Assembly (NCBI GenBank): GCA_902729315.2
Contig: LR746264.1
Location: forward strand, 250,501-314,500
Source: Spirodela intermedia
Taxonomy: Eukaryota > Streptophyta > Magnoliopsida > Alismatales > Araceae
Length of the DNA stretch: 64,000 bases
Reading direction: 5' to 3'
Shown here piece after piece: positions 13,330 through 22,101 of the stretch. Positions within the stretch are counted from its first letter, which is position 1. Each line of letters starts with the position of its first letter. The position numbers were made by a program, and so were the translations under genes. The notes under the pieces are model-generated. The model was given only the letters and a program-made list of their open reading frames with translations. It made no database searches and had not been told where the DNA came from.

Positions 13330-14825
13330 TTCTCATCTTTGGTTCTCTCGTACTCGGTAAGCAAACTTCTGTCATCCCTCGGAAACCCCAGGGAGTCGGA
13401 CTCGATGAAAGGAGAATTGTCACGTCTCCAACGCGTAGAATTCTCTCGTCTTCGAGGTGCGGGGATGAGAGAAGCTTCTGTGAATCTTCTAATGATTTTC
13501 TAACGCTTCGAAAGATTATTCATTATCGATAGTTCCCTCCCTTTTATACAGAAGGTATAGAGATTATCTCAGGCAGTAACCAGGAAACGACGGATGGAAG
13601 AAATTACCTGTCAAACGTCACCTCAGCCCCCCCTCCTCTCTCTCACCCTCCGCCTATTCCTCTCACCCTTTCCAGTCTCCTTACCCGCACCCTATGGCAC
13701 GTACGAAGGCTTGCTACGAAGGGGAGGGTACATGGAACGAATCATTGGAGCTGTGGACATGTCGTGGCTTCTGACTTTCTTTATGTTTTTTGGCACGGAG
13801 ATGAAGATACTCTTCCCGTATTGATCAATAACTCTGATCTCCTTGAAAAGCTCTCATTCATGGCCTCCTTTCACTCTTCTGCTCTTTCTTCGATATATGT
13901 ATATATATTATTATTAATCATACACACGAGTACATGCGACTGCTTTCCCATAATTTTGGCCCTTTTTTCAGGTGGATAGAAGATACAGCCACTACACCGA
14001 GAAGATGCAGGCAATGGTGAGCTCGTTCGACTCGGCCATGGGGTTCGGCGCAGCGGCACCCTACACGGGTCTGGCGCGGCGGGCCATGTCCCGTCACTTC
14101 CGGTGCCTCAAAGACGCCATAGCTGCACAGCTGAAGCACGTGGGTCGACTCCTTGGGGAGAAAGAGGGGAGCGGCCCGTCGGCCATCACCAAGGGGGAGA
14201 CCCCCAGGCTTCGGCTGGTCGACCAGATCCTGAGACAGCAGAGAACTTTCAATCAGTATGGAGTGGTGGAGCAGGAGTCTTGGAGGCCACAGAGGGGCTT
14301 GCCTGAGCGCTCGGTCAACGTCCTCAGAGCTTGGCTCTTCGAGCACTTCCTTCATCCGTAAGTGTCACCGTCACCGATACCTCTCCGGAGACAGTAAACC
14401 CGCGTTACCCTGGAGAATTTTTTTCCCTCTTCTGCCTTCTGTTCTTACTCTTCTTCTTCTTCATCCGCCTAACGCCTAACGCCAAGGAATTACATCAATC
14501 CGGGGTTTGACAGTAGGAAGCTGAGAGCACAATCTCTTGTAGTCTTCTTTTAAACACCACATCCCCACGGTAGTTGAAGAGATCGCCGGGGAACTCCTTG
14601 TGAGGGGGCAGTGTGTCTTCTCTGGCTTCATCTCTTTCCATTTTCTTCAGGTACCCAAGCGACGCAGATAAGCACTTTCTCGCGAGGCAGACGGGGTTAT
14701 CAAGGAGTCAGGTATGTTCCTGACTGAGCCCCTACGACACGAGAGAGATTACAAGCAGGAGTCGTAAGAGAATCAGATTTTTCTAAGCATACAGATAGAT
14801 CGAGAGGTTAGAGAGGTAGAGAGAT

Positions 14826-14878
<53 letters not shown>

Positions 14879-15381
14879 CAAAAACTTTGTGATTTCAGCT
14901 TTTTAAGGTTATTTTTAACAGATGATGTGCACCGCAGGTGTCGAATTGGTTCATAAACGCGAGGGTCCGGCTGTGGAAACCCATGGTGGAGGAGATGTAT
15001 CAACGAGAAGCGAACGAGGCGACGGAGGCCGGCGAGGGAGAGACAGCCGCATCAGAGTCAACAACGCAGCCGCAGCCGCGCCACGAGCGGCCGGAAGACA
15101 TGGCAGGGGGGACCGGCCTCCCTCATCCCCAGCTCGCCAGCCTCAACCGCGGCGGCGTAGTTGGCGACGTCTCCGCGGCCGTTGTGGGCGCGGAGGCAAT
15201 TATGTCGGGGGGAGAAGACGGCGTCCGAGTTGGGATCTTGGAAGACTACGGCGCCGCCATGGCGGTGGCCCTTGAGAGGACGGGGACTTCCGGCGACGTG
15301 TCACTCACTCTGGGGCTCCGTCATGCTGGGAGCACGCCCGCATCGGGACGATTCACTCTCGCTGACTTCGGAGGCTGCTAG
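12405..15381 (+). CDS. BLH2: BEL1-like homeodomain transcription factor (BLH2/BLH4, SAWTOOTH type)
   Basis: This is a TALE homeodomain factor that pairs with KNOX proteins; the SAWTOOTH members restrain leaf-margin growth in Arabidopsis. Exons 12405-13265, 13972-14357, 14651-14711 and 14938-15381 give 583 residues. Visible domains in order are: a family-type N-terminus [16 protein letters not shown], a ZIBEL motif [10 protein letters not shown] (about 172-181), the SKY box (about 201-222), the BELL domain opening [10 protein letters not shown] (288 on), and the TALE homeodomain with its PYP loop insertion, ending [19 protein letters not shown] second ZIBEL motif [13 protein letters not shown] lies near the C-terminus. 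An upstream in-frame GTG exists, but the ATG at 12405 matches the family start. Intron 1 begins GC, not GT, directly after GAG, and the frame stays open through it to 13532. Exons 2-4 join in frame with GT/AG sites. The assignment to BLH2 rather than BLH4 is uncertain. Confidence 0.93.
13271..13321 (+). repeat. (CT)25 microsatellite in intron 1 of the BEL1-like gene
   Basis: The pure CT tract starts six bases after the exon 1 boundary, next to the GC donor. In the exon 1 reading frame it would encode a Ser-Leu repeat. Confidence 0.95.
14829..14875 (+). repeat. (GA)24 microsatellite in intron 3 of the BEL1-like gene
   Basis: The pure GA tract lies about 60 bases before the exon 4 acceptor. 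In the primary transcript it is complementary to the CU tract of intron 1. Confidence 0.95.
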
Positions 15382-16587
15382 CATTCGACGAAGGAGGATC
15401 GGCACCCATAAGAATCGAAACAAAGAAGACACGATTCTTCTGTTCACGATTATCTTCACTCTTCAGGAGTTTACCCTATTACTGATGGTCTTCTTCATGT
15501 TTCTTTTCCCAGAAAAGAAAAAAAATCTGAAACCACACGGCCGCGTGTGGATGATGACTTCGCATTCCTAGACGGTCCACTATTGCTGACATCATGAAAG
15601 CGACGACCCACCCGGCGAAAAATAATGTTGGAAATCTCAGGCATGTAGCTATCCGGAGCTGCCCATTTCCACAGTAATATCTGTCGCTATCTGTTTTCTA
15701 TGTCTGACCATCCAACGCCGTGCACAGATTTGATGCTCTTCCTTAAGCGGTGGAGCAGATTTCGCAATGTGGGGTTGGAAGAAGATAAAAAATTCTCAAT
15801 GGTGTGAAGTGGCGGAGTTTAGAGAGAGAGAGAGAGAGAGAGAGAGAGTAATTTGTGGGCCTAGAGGCCCCGTTGAGGGTGCCCACAAATGGGTGGCAAG
15901 GCCCACCGTCTATAATGCCCCCCCTATCTTTATAGATCATGTCCCGTCATGGCGTGACAGCCGTTGACTTCTGTGGGCCGCAATGGGGCCCTTTTTCGAC
16001 CTCCCACCAGCGGCGGCGGTAACCTTGGCCCCACCAATACAGAGGACTTTCCCCGTTAGGAACACCCCAGGTGGCCAAAAGGGCTTTCCCGCGCCGGCAC
16101 CTAAAAATCCCACCTTTACGACGTAGAAACTGTAAACTACTCGGAGGTGGTGATGATCTCAGACGAGACGATTTTCTCCGCCACCTAAAAAGTCGTCCCG
16201 TTGACCGGCTATTTCATTCAAGGATATGATGCCTACCAGGCCCCCGTGAAAGTTCCCAGATGGGTGATTCGAATTCTGATCAAACGGGGAGATGGTGAAG
16301 GAGTTTCGCATAGATTGATGGGAGCTCACAAGAACACCCTAACCACCGCCTGCCAGAGCCATAGAAGAAAGTCAGCAACTATAAACAAAAGAATTCGCCT
16401 TGCTGGTGGCTTGGAGAAGTAAGTCAACGGGGGCCTAATTCAGAAAACAGACGGCACATAAACTGGGGACAGGGTCTGACTTGTTCTTCCCTTCCTTGCC
16501 GGCAAGCAACGATGGTGCATTTTGCCTATTGACGCAGAAGTCAGCGCGCTGAAGCCGCTAGAATTATCGCGTTTCTTCTCCTTTTTT

Positions 16588-16604
16588 TTCTCGAATGTTC
16601 TAGA
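16588..16604 (+). promoter_or_regulatory. Heat-shock element, proximal promoter of BAG gene
   Basis: TTCTCGAATGTTCTAGA fits alternating nTTCn/nGAAn units (TTC-tc-GAA-tg-TTC-ta-GA), the binding site for trimeric HSF. It lies about 95 bases upstream of the TATA box. A second, partial site lies at 16642-16654. Confidence 0.75.
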
Positions 16605-16641
16605 TGATTCTCCATTTAGAAAAGTCCAAAGGCAACAGGTA

Positions 16642-16654
16642 GAAACTTCTAGAG
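16642..16654 (+). promoter_or_regulatory. Second heat-shock element, partial
   Basis: GAAACTTCTAGAG reads GAA-ac-TTC-ta-GAg, about three alternating units with the last imperfect. Its spacing from the upstream element would suit cooperative HSF binding. Confidence 0.55.
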
Positions 16655-16685
16655 ATTTATTGAGCTCTCTAGATAAAAGAGACCC

Positions 16686-16694
16686 TATAAATAA
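16686..16694 (+). promoter_or_regulatory. TATA box of BAG gene
   Basis: TATAAATAA lies 70 bases before the ATG, which leaves room for a short leader. It follows both heat-shock elements in the expected order. Confidence 0.7.
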
Positions 16695-16763
16695 GCTCCC
16701 CGACACTTGAAGCCCCCCACCAGACACATTTCTCTCCTGCATCTGCGCTTGCTGTCGTCTCCG

Positions 16764-17909
16764 ATGGAGGATCACTTTCGTCCAAGCTTCTGGAGTGGCA
16801 ACGTCCGGCCGAGGGGGGCGGCGTCCTCTTCGAAGGCCGGCCCCGCCAAGGTCGTTTCCATCCCTGTCCACTTCATCGGTTCCGACGAGAAGGAGAAACG
16901 ACAGAAGACTCCCCCGGCGGCCGCCGCCGCCGCAGCGGCCGACGGAAGGCCGAGGGCGGGAATCACTATGTTGGCAGCCGCCATGAGGATCCAGAAGGCC
17001 TGCAGGGGTTTCTTGGTGAGGAAGAACATGAAAGTCCTCCGCCAGCTCGAGGTCGAAGTGGAGATCGTCGAGAAAGAAGTCAAGGGATCTGAGGACCGGC
17101 TAGGTGCTGATGCGAAGGAGCGGATTAGGGTTAGCGAGGCGCTGATGTCTCTGCTCTTCCGGCTGGACTCCGTCCGTGGGGTGAGGGACTACCGGCGGAG
17201 GGTGATTCGGAGAGCGATCGCAATCCAGGAGGCCGTGGATGCGATTGCAACGGCCGACACTAAGGGAGAAGAAGAGGAAGTGGTTGCCTCTGGTGGCGCA
17301 TTCGCGGATCCATCTGAGGATGCATCCGAGGGGAAGAACATCTCCGATGAATCCGGAGCAGCCCCAGTGCCGACGGAGGAGATTCGAGCATCGGTCTCCG
17401 CGGTAGATGATGGCGCGCCGCTATCTAGTTGTGAACTGGTAGATTCAGAGGGGCTGTCAGAGGTCAAGGATACTACTGCCGCCGACACCATGGAGGAAAT
17501 CCAAGATGAAGTCCTGGCCTCGGGAGAAGAATCGCAGGACCGCCATGGAGATCTTTCGGAGGATGCGATTGAAAGCGAGGAAGTGAGGGGGGAGAGATCT
17601 GTTGCAGCCAGAATGCTCCCACGCCTTCCGACCCCAGCTGGAGTCGCGCAGCAGAGTACAGGCGACGGTGAAGAAGCCAGACGGTGCATGACGCAGTTCA
17701 TGGAAAGAATGGCGGAGGAGAACAGAGGACTGAAAGGGCTGGTGGCGGAGCTTTGCGAGAAGAACGAGATCCAGTTCCATCTGATGAGCGGCCTCTTGGA
17801 GAGGGTCGGGCGCCTGGAGAGGGCCGTCGAGAAGATGGAAAGACAGAAGAAGAGACGAGCCGCAGACTCGAAGAAGGCCCGCGCCAGGAAGTGCGAGAGA
17901 AGATGGTGA
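16764..17909 (+). CDS. IQ- and BAG-domain co-chaperone (BAG5/BAG6-like)
   Basis: This is a single-exon gene of 381 codons. BAG domains bind the ATPase domain of Hsp70, and the plant BAG5-7 group also binds calmodulin through an IQ motif. The IQ motif is visible at about residues 76-90 (IQKACRGFLVRKNM), preceded by a poly-Ala run (52-59). It is followed by a BAG domain at about 92-163 with the family signature DAKERIRVSEALMSLLFRLDSVRGV. The middle (170-310) is acidic and low in complexity. The end (about 325-381) is charged and likely coiled coil. The ATG at 16764 is the first in frame; the frame opens earlier only through a TTG. It is smaller than AtBAG6 (about 1040 residues) and larger than AtBAG5 (about 215), so the subgroup is open. 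The promoter carries heat-shock elements, as expected for a BAG6-type gene. Confidence 0.88.
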   Translation: MEDHFRPSFWSGNVRPRGAASSSKAGPAKVVSIPVHFIGSDEKEKRQKTPPAAAAAAAADGRPRAGITMLAAAMRIQKACRGFLVRKNMKVLRQLEVEVEIVEKEVKGSEDRLGADAKERIRVSEALMSLLFRLDSVRGVRDYRRRVIRRAIAIQEAVDAIATADTKGEEEEVVASGGAFADPSEDASEGKNISDESGAAPVPTEEIRASVSAVDDGAPLSSCELVDSEGLSEVKDTTAADTMEEIQDEVLASGEESQDRHGDLSEDAIESEEVRGERSVAARMLPRLPTPAGVAQQSTGDGEEARRCMTQFMERMAEENRGLKGLVAELCEKNEIQFHLMSGLLERVGRLERAVEKMERQKKRRAADSKKARARKCERRW

Positions 17910-18114
17910 TGAGAGCGAGATCCCCTTTACTCTGTTTCATCAGAAAATCTCCCAGAGATCATGGCGATGTGAATATTTCTTCTTCTTCTTCTTCTTCTTC
18001 TTCTTCTTCATTTCTCAGAGAATGGATCCCCCCTTTTCAGTTCTTGTACTACGATCGCCCGAACTTCGTTCCTATTTCGAAATTAGGGTTCTTTCTGTCG
18101 TCCTCCTCCTAATC

Positions 18115-18140
18115 CATTTGGGCCCATATAGGCCCAAATG
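18115..18140. repeat. 10-bp inverted repeat of site II-like GGCCCAAATG
   Basis: CATTTGGGCC and GGCCCAAATG are separated by the six bases CATATA. The arms hold the TGGGCC/GGCCCA word found in promoters of plant growth genes. The site could be part of a promoter for the downstream leader. Confidence 0.85.
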
Positions 18141-18301
18141 AATCCATTAAGGGAGCTACTTAAAAGCGCGACTAGATACTGGGCCTACACATCCCAGCTG
18201 GGTTGCAGAGATCTGAGCGGGAGGGGGGAGCGGCAAAGCGATGGCAGACACCGCCACTGAGCCCAAATGAGCTTGTAGGTTCTTTGGCTTGGTAGCATAA
18301 A

Positions 18302-18331
18302 AAGCCCAAGGTCCAGCAAGACCTTGGGCTT
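18302..18331. repeat. Perfect 12-bp inverted repeat with 6-base loop
   Basis: AAGCCCAAGGTC (18302-18313), the loop CAGCAA and GACCTTGGGCTT (18320-18331) form a perfect hairpin in gene-free DNA downstream of BAG. The arms contain the plant word GCCCA. Its function is unknown. Confidence 0.9.
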
Positions 18332-19868
18332 GCTGAGAGAAACACACAGAATAATAACGCCGCAGAATGGTGGCGGGAAAAAAGCGGGAAGAGGAACACG
18401 TGGAATAACGCCGCTGAAAGAGAGAGAGAGATGATTTGCGAGGATCAGAGAAGCCGTTTAAATCAGGTTTCTCACGGAATGATCGCTCTGCTGGGGGGCG
18501 TGAAGATCGGATGAAGGGGAGGGCGCGGCGATGTTTCAGATGCGAGTGGAGTGTCTGTACGGCACGACTTGGATTGCCAGGGACAAGAGAAATGTTTCAG
18601 ATGTTTCAGGGGCGTGCCCCCTCTGATGTCGCCGGCGTGACAAGAGAAATTTCATCGGAAATGTTTGTCTGTGGGATAAGCATTGAAGGTATGATCGCGG
18701 ATCCATCAGCAATAATATTCTTCTGGTGCTCCGTGTTTTAATTCCTTCGGGGGCATTTTTCATAAATACACCGCCAACTCGTCCATGCTTCTTGAATGAT
18801 TTCCATCGTCGTTTGCAGAACGGATCCATCTGCGAGGTCAGAAAGTCAACATCGAACCTCGCGGCTGGATCAGCTGTCCTGGAGGCGTCGGCGGGAATCG
18901 ACAGAGACGGCAGCGGCCAGTACGGTTGGAGTGTCAACAGAGATCGGCGGCGTAGGCTGAGAGCACGTTTTTTTCCTGATTGGCATGTTTCGACGGAGGT
19001 GGACTTGTTTCCTGTGGGTGAGGAGTTTTTGAATATGAAAGTGTCGACTGAAGCCTCCGCTGCGATACGGATGGGAGAGACGGATGCGGTGTCCGCTTCG
19101 CCTCGTCGAAAACGAGGGAAGGGGATTCCATATTGCGGGTCGTTCAGAGGGTACAAAAGAGATTCCATTGCATCTGCGCGGCACGCATTCACTTGATCCC
19201 TTCTCCCTCGTCGTCCTTCGTGCTCAGCGACTTCATAAGGGCTGCCTTTTCGTTTCTCCTGTTTCCCCCACCCCCACCAGTACCGGCTCGTAGGGTAGTG
19301 ATTCGAAGGGTCCTGCATCATTCGCAGCCGGGCCTCCCTTGAACCCCGGTAAGAAGCGCCGCCCTCCCCCCGGATGCCTTCCCGTCATTCGTTTCTTTAT
19401 TGATTCTGTTGAGTTTGATCGACCTGGAGTGGCAATCGTAATATTGGGTCTGATCGTTCTTTTAAAGCTGGTTATTTATTTCCCTGCAAGAAGCGCACTC
19501 CTGATCTATTGATTCAGGTGGTCGTTTCTCTCATCCGGTTGGGGTTCCCTCAGACAGGCTCTGATGTACTTCACTGCTTTCATACCATTATAAAACTCCA
19601 TTGAAACATTATTTTTATCGGGAAGGAGGGCAATTAAAGTTAATGACAGAATCGCCTGATCAAATACTGACTCCGATTCTATTCGTCTTTTCAGGAAAAG
19701 GAAAGGCAAGATTTGCTGAAGATTGCTGGAAGGCTGTTTTTCGGAGATCTATAAACATTTTACAGGCTCTTCTTCTTTCAGAAACATTGGGTGCTTCTCT
19801 CCACTGACTTTTTGCATTGATCCATCTCCTACATTGCGCAAGGAGGAGGGCATCTGGTGTATGCGCAA

Positions 19869-21327
19869 ATGGAAATCCAGGAGCCCCTCAACTCTGCTAA
19901 CAGGCCCAGGCAGCCCACATTGTCTCCCTTGAGGATCTTGAGGGGTGCTTTGTTGTTGGCGATGTTCCTCTCAACTGCGTTCATGCTGTTAGTTTGCTTA
20001 GCGCCCTGGACTGCTGTGGTGTTGAGATTTTTCAGCGTCCACTATAGCAGGGTGGCGACATCTTGCCTCTTCGGTGCATGGCTGTCTATGTGGCCTCTGT
20101 TGTTCGAGAAAATAAACGGGACAAAAGTGGTGTTTTCCGGAGAATATGTGCCCGAAAAGGAGCGAGTTCTGATACTTGCCAACCACAGAACTGAGGTGGA
20201 CTGGATGTACTTGTGGGATCTTGCAGCGAGAAAAGGCCGGCTAGGTTACATCAGATATGTGCTCAAGAGCAGTCTGATGAGGTTGCCCGTGTTCGGTTGG
20301 GCCTTTCAGATTCTCGAGTTCATCCCTGTGGAGAGGAAATGGGAACTCGATGAATCGAAAATGCTCCATATTCTTTCATCTTACAGGGATCCTGATGATC
20401 CTCTGTGGCTTGTGGTTTTCCCAGAAGGCACCGACTACACGTAATAGTTCTTCCCTGGCTCTTCGCACCCTTTGCACTTGCAGTCATTTATGATGTCTTC
20501 CTTGTTGAATCTTCTGACGCAATTCTACTGATTTTTGTCTCAGCGAGCACAAGTGTATAAGAAGCCAGCAATATGCTGCTGAGAACGGCTTGCCTATCCT
20601 CAGAAATGTTCTTCTTCCGAAAACAAGAGGCTTCTATGCGTGTTTTGAGACTCTGAGATGCTCGCTGGATGCAGGTTCCTCCTTCTTACCTTACCTAGGC
20701 ATTTTTATTTTTATTTTTTGTTCTGAGCGCGTTGACACATTTTCCGGCATATGAGTTTGAGATGAGATCTTGGTACTAAATCAACACGCGAATAGGATAA
20801 TCTCTTATAAGGTGTTTGGTTTTTATAAGATTGCCACCCATAATCCTGGGTTTAGTGCGTTCAATTTTCGATCTGTAAAAGTCAACCTTTAATCCTGAGT
20901 GGTAATTGCCTGATCTGGTGCAGTCTACGACATAACCATCGGGTACAAGCACTGGTGCCCTCTATTCAGAGACAACATACTCGGCGTGGGGCCCTCCGAG
21001 GTCCACATCCACGTCAAACGCATCCCGGTCAACGAGATCCCATTGTCGGAGAACGATGTGGCTGGCTGGTTGATGGACAGATTCAGGGTCAAGGACCACC
21101 TGCTCTCCGACTTTACTGCTCAGGGGCACTTCCCGAACCAGGGAACCGAGGGAGATCTCTTCGCGCTGAAATATGTGGTGATCTACGCCCTGGTGATCGC
21201 GGCGACCTGCACCTGTACCTACCTCATCACCTTCTCCTCCATTTGGATCAAAATCTACGTGCTCGCGAGCTGCGGGTACTTCGTATCTGCAACCTATTTC
21301 GATCTACAACCCTCGCCCATTCTGTAA
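19869..21327 (+). CDS. LPAT4: 1-acyl-sn-glycerol-3-phosphate acyltransferase (LPAT4/LPAT5 type)
   Basis: The enzyme acylates lysophosphatidate to phosphatidate in the endoplasmic reticulum for membrane and storage lipid synthesis. Three exons, 19869-20440, 20544-20674 and 20924-21327, join in frame through GT/AG sites to 368 residues. A membrane segment lies at about 25-50. The NHX4D catalytic motif is NHRTEVD at residues 105-111, and FPEGT, the glycerol-3-phosphate binding block, is at 184-188. The tail has hydrophobic segments ([19 protein letters not shown]) and ends QPSPIL. The exon 2 block [14 protein letters not shown] and the exon 3 block [12 protein letters not shown] follow the plant LPAT4/5 order. 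The ATG at 19869 follows an in-frame GTG that I did not use. Another ATG at 19861 is in a different frame and could be a weak upstream start. Confidence 0.93.
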
Positions 21328-21723
21328 CGAGGAATGCGATTCTTTCTTGATGAATTCGAGAGATTCTTTCGATTTATTTTCATGAATTAAATGATGAAAT
21401 ATGGCCCGAAAAACGACCGTTGACCAGACTCCAGATTGCTGGTGCCCGACCCGTTGACCAAGCGGAAATGCAGTAAAGACGATTCATCAGGCTGTGAATC
21501 TATTTCTTCTGATTGTTTGACCCGGCATCCAAGACCCTGGCACCAGACGTGGCGCGGTGGGAACGCACGGTGGCACGGCGTGTGCGCATGGCGGCGCGCT
21601 GGGTGACGAGTGGAATCAGTCATCGAACTTAAGAACCGCGCTACAGGAGAGGGGTATAAGTGAATTCAGACAGAACACGGTCTTGCAGGGGACGATCCAG
21701 AGGGTGATGCAAGGGAGGGATGA

Positions 21724-21761
<38 letters not shown>

Positions 21762-22101
21762 CATTCTCAGTCAGGTAGGAAGAGGCGTGGGACTACCCAA
21801 AATGATGTATACATAGTCTATTAGGGCTGACGGAGACCTCTCATTCTCTTCAATGAGAGCCACGGCTGAGCCCTACAACGGAGTCATTCCCACTTGGAAT
21901 CCTCATCTCTACGGCGGGGGGCGCCTCCTTCTACGAGGAGCCCCAACTCTACATCGGAAATCACAACGCCCAGAAGCACAACCTCCGTCATTTAGGAGAT
22001 TAGTTGCTTGGCGCCTTTGAAAGGAATACAAGAAGGATGGGCACGAAGAAGAGATTTAAGTTACCCACAGATGCTGCCCCCGCGTGGTATCGGCCGTGGC
22101 A
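21328..22101. other. Tail-to-tail intergenic region with (GA)n
   Basis: The LPAT gene (plus) and the metalloprotease gene (minus) converge here, so both 3' untranslated regions fall in this stretch. A pure (GA)17 tract lies at 21726-21759. I see no gene. Confidence 0.6.
21726..21759. repeat. (GA)17 microsatellite
   Basis: Pure GA tract between converging genes. Confidence 0.95.

Larger units (their letters stand above)
15382..16763. other. Intergenic, BEL1-like 3' side and BAG promoter
   Basis: The first 200 bases are the likely 3' untranslated region. A (GA)14 tract lies at 15820-15848. The short ORFs give no recognisable protein. The last 200 bases are the BAG promoter, with heat-shock elements and a TATA box listed separately. 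Confidence 0.6.
17910..19868. other. BAG 3' region and LPAT 5' leader/promoter region
   Basis: A (TTC)11 tract lies at 17977-18009, probably in the BAG 3' untranslated region. Two short inverted repeats follow at 18115-18140 and 18302-18331. From about 18430 to 19345 the sequence is GC-rich and may be leader of the LPAT gene. A GTAAGAAG donor-like site at about 19350 and a TTTTCAG acceptor-like site ending at 19695 suggest a leader intron. Overlapping long ORFs on both strands (minus 18536-19321, plus 18726-19196) match nothing I know. Confidence 0.45.

Noticed and set aside
12393..13532. 379-codon ORF as the true BEL1-like product
   Set aside because: It begins with GTG and runs through intron 1 including a Ser-Leu repeat; the spliced model restores the BELL domain and homeodomain. 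Kept only as a possible retained-intron product.
18536..19321. 261-codon minus-strand ORF and overlapping plus-strand ORFs
   Set aside because: Frames are open on both strands in GC-rich DNA, composition is unlike a protein, and there is no recognisable motif; more likely the LPAT promoter or leader.
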